Shown: positions 59,190 through 64,000 of the stretch, piece by piece
Numbering within the stretch: position 1 is the first letter of the stretch
Layout: the number at the start of each line of letters is the position of its first letter
Origin: Limnephilus marmoratus
Taxonomy: Eukaryota; Arthropoda; Insecta; Trichoptera; Limnephilidae
Reading direction: 5' to 3'
Assembly (NCBI GenBank): GCA_917880885.1
Contig: OU862919.1
Coordinates: 17,192,001-17,256,000, forward strand
Length of the DNA: 64,000 nucleotides
The notes under the pieces: model-generated
What the model saw: the letters and a program-made list of their open reading frames with translations, nothing else
What the model was told of the DNA's origin: nothing
Databases searched by the model: none
Translations under genes and position numbers: made by a program

Positions 59190-59372
59190 CAACTCAGAAT
59201 GAAACCAACTCAGACGCACCTCAGAAAGGTCATTAAGAGTGACGATAAAAAATATTAAAAAATGGTTAAATAGGTTAAGTTAGGTTAGGGTTACCGGCTA
59301 TTTTAAAATGATTTTTTCATAGCTTTTAATAACCTTTCCGAGGTGTTTCTGAGTTGGTTTCATTCTGAGTTG
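59190..59372. mobile_element. 183-bp MITE with TIRs of about 45 bp
   Basis: CAACTCAGAATGAAACCAAC at the left is complementary to GTTGGTTTCATTCTGAGTTG at the right. Pairing extends with mismatches through ACCTCAGAAAGGTCATTAA and its mate. It contains TAGGTTAAGTTAGGTTAGGG. TSD not evident. Confidence 0.75.
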
Positions 59373-59416
59373 GCATGGAACCACCTTTAACAATTCATAA
59401 CTACGTAACTAACTAA

Positions 59417-59578
59417 GGGAACGTACCCATACTACGTGATCTGTTTAGGGGGGGGTCTTCAAAATACCACGCTTGGTACAAAGAGCGACGGGTTGCTTAG
59501 GTTTTTGGTCACCGGGAGGGGGGGGGGGGGGGGTTTAAAAATTGCAAAAAGTTGGTCACGTAGTATGGGTACGTTCCC
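59417..59578. mobile_element. PIF/Harbinger-like MITE (TSD TAA) inside an RTE tail
   Basis: The TIRs are GGGAACGTACCCATACTACG TGA and its complement, 23 bp, flanked by TAA at 59414-59416 and 59579-59581. The TWA-type duplication and G-rich TIR fit PIF/Harbinger (family knowledge). The interior carries a G run of about 15 at 59519-59533. The flanks CTAAC on both sides are the (CTAA)n tail of the adjacent minus-strand RTE, so the MITE inserted into that tail. Confidence 0.8.
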
Positions 59579-59586
59579 TAACTAAC

Positions 59587-60095
59587 CAACCATCACGCCG
59601 TTTCCCCGCAGGGGTAGGCAGAGAGGACGGACCGCCAAACAACTCGATCTTGGCACACACTCCTTGCCTCGTTCACATTCATACATCGTCTCATACATGC
59701 TCTTCTATTATTCCGACTTTTCACATGGTCCGACTCAAGTATCTGATTCACTTGGTCGTGCCATGTCTTCCTCGGGCTTCTTCTACCATTCACATTTGCG
59801 TCATATATTCTCCTTACACTCCTTTCCTCGTTCATTCGCTCTGCATACCCAAACCATCTTAGCGTCCCTTTCTTAATCTTACTCATTACGCTTACATCAG
59901 CCTTGCATTCTTCGCGGATCTCCACATTTCTCACACGATCGTACATGGTTTCACATACGTCTCAGGGATCTCATCTCTACAGCATTCAGTCTACTTTCAT
60001 TCTTCCTCTGCCAGTTCCATGCCTCACTGCCATACATCAGGGTAGGTACCAGCACTCCATTATGGATGGCTAACTTCGCTTCTTTGAACAGTTTT
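59587..60095 (-). pseudogene. RTE-type LINE 3' fragment, minus strand
   Basis: The best preserved RTE tail here. From the 5' side the minus strand encodes, with a frameshift, HNGVLVPTLMYGSEAWNWQR and NAVEMRSLRR. An open frame (59946-59593) then gives YDRVRNVEIREECKADVSVM, KIKKGTLRWFGYAERM, RKTWHDQVNQIL, CQDRVVWRSV and the terminus SAYPCGETA. The motif RRSRGRPRKTW is shortened to RRSPRKTW. It ends in ATGGTTGGTTAG, then the Harbinger MITE. It is 5'-truncated, with no RT domain. Confidence 0.82.
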
Positions 60096-60445
60096 TTTGT
60101 TTACGCCAACGGCGTTCAGTCCTCCATTAATGTATGCGAATTAATTTAAATAGATGTCTTGAAACCAGGTGAAAATTTCTGAGGAAGACGAATAGGTGAC
60201 AATGGAACCACAAGGTTTAAGATTCGAAGCTAACGTGACTCGAACAAGTGCAGTGAAGTAGTGCTGAGCCGCTTCTAAATATAGTATGCAGGTTGAAGAT
60301 TGCCCTGCTAATAGTATAGTCAACCCTAGAAGGATATGGCCCTAGAAGAAGAACAAAACGGTTTTTGCTGAAGTAAGAGGTGAAACCTTGCCATCGCATA
60401 AAATCGCATGTGCATAGATCGGCAAATGCCCGGAATACTAAGTGC
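60096..60445. other. No gene recognised
   Basis: Flank of the RTE fragment with short overlapping minus ORFs without domains. Confidence 0.45.
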
Positions 60446-60515
60446 AAAGTAGGCTAGCGGTTCCGTTTTCAGGCAGTGACATCACGCGTGCTGTGGGTTC
60501 ACCACCCACGCCGGA
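60446..60515 (+). repeat. tRNA-derived SINE-like head (A and B boxes)
   Basis: TAGGCTAGCGG (60450-60460) fits the Pol III A box. GGGTTCACCACCC (60495-60507) lies in a perfect T-arm-like stem GTGGG/CCCAC and resembles a B box. Spacing is about 45 bases. The 3' extent of the SINE is not clear. Confidence 0.5.
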
Positions 60516-61261
60516 TCAAGGAAAAGCGGAGGAGTGCACAGTATCTACTCCAGTCTTACCAGGCCCCTCTTATCGTGACATTTGCGTGAGTTAATAATCC
60601 TGTTGGCGATCTGGTCCGTGTCTCTAATAACTACTTGAGAGCTGATCTGTTGACATAATCAGTCTGCGAGTTGTCTTTTGCTACTGGACTATAATAATAT
60701 TTATTGAATTGTGTCACAGCCCAGTCAAATATTGTCTTGATAAAAAAAAACTATAATGATAAGAACGTGTTTTAAGGATTTTTTCAAATTGCCATAAATA
60801 ACAAACTTAATGATTATGGGACGAGATTCCCACCCAGATTGGCAGGTAAATCATTAATCTATCATTGTTTTAGATATCGTTTTGCAAGCTCAACACTCAG
60901 TTGTTGCTTAGGTTGTCCTATAAATTCTTCCATTCGCTAAGGTACTAATCCTTTCATCAATCAGGTTTTCATCATCAGAGGTTTCAAGATATTTCAGGTT
61001 TCGCATTATTAATTGGGTTGTGGTTTTCAGACACACTTAAGATTTTGTAGAAACTGGAATTCAAAAAATTGGATCGCTAGAAACATATTTCATCTAAATT
61101 GGATCACCGATCAAGCGTCTGAAGAATTCTTAAGTACCTGACTCCGCTAACTTGAAAATAAACTGTCAATAACAACTATACAACTAATAGATACCTACAT
61201 ATTTCATCCAAGAAGTTCTTTTGAGAATTCAGAAAAGCGATCAAGTACTTACCTAATCCTA
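60516..61261. other. No gene recognised
   Basis: AT-rich, no convincing ORF or element. Confidence 0.45.
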
Positions 61262-61560
61262 TCCTATTCCTATTAATATCATGAAGGCGAAAGTTTGTAT
61301 GGATGTAAGGGATGCATGGATATATGTTTGTTACTCATTCACGCAAAAAATACTGAATGGACTTTAAAAAATCTTTCACTAATAGAAAGCTACATTATTT
61401 GTGAGTAATACAGGCTGTTTATGTTGGTAAGCTCTGGCGTTGTGAAATTATTTATTAAACGTTTATTTTCCAGACGAAAAGCAAAGCGTTGCTTGGTAAC
61501 TATAAATTATTAATTATTTGACGTGCGCTGTCATTTTGTTATTTGTTTTGGTTACTATAG
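61262..61560 (+). mobile_element. Helitron-like 5' fragment
   Basis: TCCTATTCCTATTAATATCA followed by TGAAGGCGAAAGTTTGTATG resembles the 5' sequence of a very common lepidopteran repeat (TC..ACTAATATTATAAAGGCGAAAGTTTGTATGG type) that I believe is Helitron-related. This rests on memory of the repeat, not on a search. Confidence 0.4.
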
Positions 61561-61607
61561 AGATTCCTTTGATAGTTAATATTATACTAATCTCTACTAA
61601 TATTATA

Positions 61608-62690
61608 AATTTTATTTTATTTTATTTATTTATTTTCGGGAAATCAACAGTTTACATTTTTACAGTTTGTACATGTTTGTATAGCCAAAATAAAACCAAT
61701 TATGGATTTCCTCCATGTGACTTTACCTCTGATTAACAGCATAATAAAAAAAATTAAATAATAAATTTATAATAAAGCAGTATGAGATCAAAAATTTTAT
61801 AAAACAAAAGATTAAGTATATAAAACTAAAATTTACATAAAACATAAAATATCAATACATTGGTAACCATAAGAAGCCAGATTGTACATATTAATCAAAT
61901 CATAACAGAATTAAAGATAAACGATAGAAACATAGACACATAACATATTCATGAAACATCAGAGAAATACTCTTTTATGTACCCCTTATATTTGATAGGT
62001 TCGGAATTGAAAATGTCCACCTTGGATAATATGCTATTGTAACTATTGCATAGTCTGTTCAGACAAGAATTTTGCTTGCAGTTTGTCTTGCATTGATCAA
62101 CCCTGAACAGGACAGAAGAGCGTGTTGTACGCGCAGGTACATTAAATTGAATTTTATTTAGCAACTCTGGGCATTGAATATTATTGTTAACTAATTTATA
62201 CAGGAATATTGCATCCTTATGATGCCTTCGTACACTCAATGAATCAATTTTAAAGTATGAGGCTGCCTCTGCATAATTATTAAATCTTACATATGACTTG
62301 TAACAAAGATATTTGAGGAATTTGTTTTGAATTGCTTCAATTTTGTTCGTATGGATTTTATAAAATGGAGACCAAACAACTGACGCAAACTCCAAATGAC
62401 TTCGTACGTAGGCAAAGTAGAGTTGCTTAATGACGTTGATACTATTAAAAAGTTTTGTGTTTCTCATGATAAAACCTAACATTTTAGCAGCTTTATTTGT
62501 GATTTGTTGTATATGAAGGTTATATTGTAGTTTACTATCAAGGGTTATTCCAAGATCACGAATATCTGAGACTGTTGCAATGTTGTTGTTATTTATAGAA
62601 TAATTAAATAATGTTTTATTTTTATTTCATGAAAAGGTAATATGATGACATTTTGAGACATTTAGAAATAGTTGATTTTGTTGGCAATAA
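61608..62690 (-). pseudogene. LINE reverse transcriptase C-terminal fragment, minus strand
   Basis: From about 62690 the minus strand reads CQQNQLFLNVSKCHHITFS, a stop (near 62630), then in the same frame NYSINNNNIATVSDIRDLGI and the open segment 62482-61949. The latter has MLGFIMRNTKLFNSINVIKQ, RSHLEFASVVWSP, IQNKFLKYL and a C-terminus ending EYFSDVS. The 3' UTR leads to an AAATAAATAAAATAAAATAA-type tail at 61608-61635. The catalytic RT core is absent (5'-truncated). Related to the LINE pieces at 1-1266 and 56583-59189. Confidence 0.85.
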
Positions 62691-62751
62691 ATGGGTGTGT
62701 TTGATTGTTACGCTTTAATAGGTGGCACGCGAACTGTTTAAAAAAAATGAA

Positions 62752-62900
62752 TGTAACGGGAATGGAGGGGGTGGTGAGAGAGGGGGGAGGTGGGGGGGTA
62801 TAGGGGTGGGAGAGGTATGTAGAGGGGGTGGGGGGAGAGGGGGAAGGGGGAGGGGCAGAGGGGGGGGGGGAAGTGGAGTGGGGATGGGGAATGTGGAGGA
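62752..62900 (+). repeat. G-rich purine tract
   Basis: About 150 bases almost entirely G and A on the plus strand, with many runs of 4 to 9 G. The 66-codon ORF here is a Gly/Arg artefact of this composition. Confidence 0.9.
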
Positions 62901-62955
62901 GGCGAATTGGGAACCCCCCTAATACTATGCGAGCGAAGCCGGGGGCAAAAGCTGG

Positions 62956-63560
62956 TATTTAATATTTCTGACTTTTTTTGCCATTTTCAAAGCTGGAACT
63001 CATTTTGTTGAGAATTAGACTATCCATATTTTATCACTGATCTACGCAAGTAATCACATATTTCACTACTTGTTTTTTTTTTTATCTTCTTCGTATAATT
63101 TCACTGAACAAGCACAGAAAGCGTATATAATATCAAATACATACCTAAATGACCATTTCTAATGTCATAGGAAATAGTATACCTTCCGAAGTAATGCTCA
63201 AGACACGCACACACGTTTACTTGAGGCAATCATCTCGTTATAGATATGTGACTGATGAGATGACTGATTTGTTTGTAGATTGTCAAGTAGCGTTGACATC
63301 ACGGCCTCACATAATAAACACAGCTTGACATTAACTTATCAACGCGCGGTCATCAAATTGTGATTGATTTTAGAATATAAGTCATTTTATTATGATGGTC
63401 AGACGATTACTGTTTGACAAGAGATTTATCAGGGAATGATGACGATTTATGTGCAACGGAAGTGTAAATTATTGGAATGTCAAGAGTGACAAAAGTTGTT
63501 GAAATGAAATGACCTTCTTGAAATTTATGTGGAGTGATAATAATTATTTATCGGGCTGAG
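62956..63560. other. No gene recognised
   Basis: AT-rich unique-looking sequence, no ORF of note. Confidence 0.5.
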
Positions 63561-63710
63561 GAGAGGGGAGGGGGGGGGGGGGGGGGGGGAGGGGGGAGGG
63601 GGGAGGGGGGGAGGGGGGGAGGGGGAAAGGAACTCAGGAAGGGGGGTTAGCGGGACGGGGGAAGGGGAGAAGTGGAGTGGGGAGAGGGAGAGGGAACGCG
63701 AGAGGGGAAA
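63561..63710 (+). repeat. Second G-rich purine tract
   Basis: GAGGGGAGG followed by an interrupted run of more than 40 G and then AGGGGGG-type units. Strongly purine on the plus strand, like 62752-62900. Confidence 0.9.
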
Positions 63711-63712
63711 GG

Positions 63713-63776
63713 ATACGCAGGGAGAAACAATTTAGATCAAGGTATGGTATACGCAGGGAGAAACAATTTAGATCAA
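63713..63776 (+). repeat. 36-bp tandem duplication
   Basis: ATACGCAGGGAGAAACAATT and the following TAGATCAA (28 bp) occur at 63713-63740 and 63749-63776, separated by 8 bases. Confidence 0.9.
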
Positions 63777-63814
63777 TTCAGCTAATAAGTTGACAACAGT
63801 TTTTGATTCTGAGG

Positions 63815-63841
63815 CGGTACGAAGTTCGCCGGATCAGCTAG
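63815..63841 (+). mobile_element. Helitron-like 3' terminus
   Basis: TACGAAGTTCGCCGGATCAG followed by CTAG and then T is a common 3' end of moth repeats. The CTAG/T ending fits the CTRR rule. The 5' end was not identified. Confidence 0.4.
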
Positions 63842-64000
63842 TTTATTTATAAAGTCCGAGTTTACTATTCGGTACTCGAAGTGAAACCTTCAGAAAACTA
63901 AAGTAGACAAGAGTGGGAAGGCTACGAAGCACAAAGAGGAGACCGATTATACTGTCTCATTCTCTCGCTGGCAAAATCCTGTAGATGTATGTGTTTGTCT
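63842..64000. other. No feature recognised
   Basis: Short right-edge sequence without recognisable features. Confidence 0.5.

Larger units (their letters stand above)
61591..62955 (+). mobile_element. Helitron-like termini enclosing a LINE fragment
   Basis: The left end TCTCTACTAATATTATAAA (61591) and right end GCGAGCGAAGCCGGGGGCAA followed by AAGCTGGT (to 62955) resemble the two ends of one abundant moth repeat. TC at the 5' end and CTRR (CTGG) at the 3' end followed by T fit the Helitron rule. Most of the interior is the minus-strand LINE fragment plus a G-rich tract. Which inserted into which is not resolved. Confidence 0.4.

Noticed and set aside
62722..62922. Gly/Arg-rich 66-codon ORF
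   Set aside because: It is a direct translation of a G-rich purine tract.
63250..63275. CTGATGAGATGA as a hammerhead core
   Set aside because: No GAAA and no stem II follow in the required positions.

Overview
The window looks like transposon-dense, AT-rich insect intergenic DNA, probably lepidopteran. The reasons are RTE-type LINE tails ending in (TTAG)n, Helitron-like ends of the kind common in moths and butterflies, TTAGG-like stretches, and FADD-type Jockey/CR1 reverse transcriptases (RTs). The order-level call is inference. I recognise no host protein-coding gene. Every long ORF with a recognisable domain belongs to a retroelement.

Layout. Bases 1-1266 hold the 3' part of a LINE, cut by the window edge. 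From 2.27 to 7.6 kb there is a cluster of RTE 3' fragments, one of them antisense. It is interrupted by an apparently intact single-ORF LINE (3435-7265) flanked by ATGATA target-site duplications (TSDs). A 431-bp element with 9-bp TSDs and mirrored TAATATCTACAG motifs lies at 9389-9819. A minus-strand LINE with only two in-frame stops occupies 10.1-13.5 kb, and a degenerate second endonuclease domain sits directly upstream of it (13.5-14.3 kb). From 14.6 to 18 kb are a MITE, a 58-bp-arm hairpin, and an inverted duplication of a gene-like 3' end split by a 1.22-kb hAT-like element. The stretch 18-24.5 kb is mostly featureless. At 24540-24740 a near-perfect palindrome carries a hammerhead-ribozyme-like core on each strand, which suggests paired Penelope-like or retrozyme ends.

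The dominant structure is 28261-54212 (25.95 kb). It is a tandem multimer of an LTR retroelement with four near-identical LTRs of about 4.5 kb and three internal domains of about 2.66 kb. The ends are TGTGATG...CATCACA and a single CCCG duplication flanks the whole array. The element's sense is the minus strand: a primer-binding site complementary to the 3' end of tRNA-His lies 2 nt inside one LTR edge and a short purine tract lies inside the other. There is no gag or pol. This is the architecture of a large non-autonomous LTR element (LARD-like), here as LTR-int-LTR-int-LTR-int-LTR.

Downstream (54.4-63.9 kb) are a 414-bp inverted-repeat (TIR) element, a tRNA-like sequence, and a minus-strand LINE whose ORF is split by a second hAT-like copy with TSD CCTGCCTG. 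These are followed by two MITEs (one PIF/Harbinger-like, inside an RTE tail), an RTE 3' fragment, a tRNA-derived SINE-like head, another minus-strand LINE fragment, Helitron-like termini, and long G-rich purine tracts.

The elements do not form a pathway. What connects them is nesting: LINE in RTE, hAT in inverted repeat, hAT in LINE, MITE in RTE tail, and LTR array next to a hAT-derived repeat unit.
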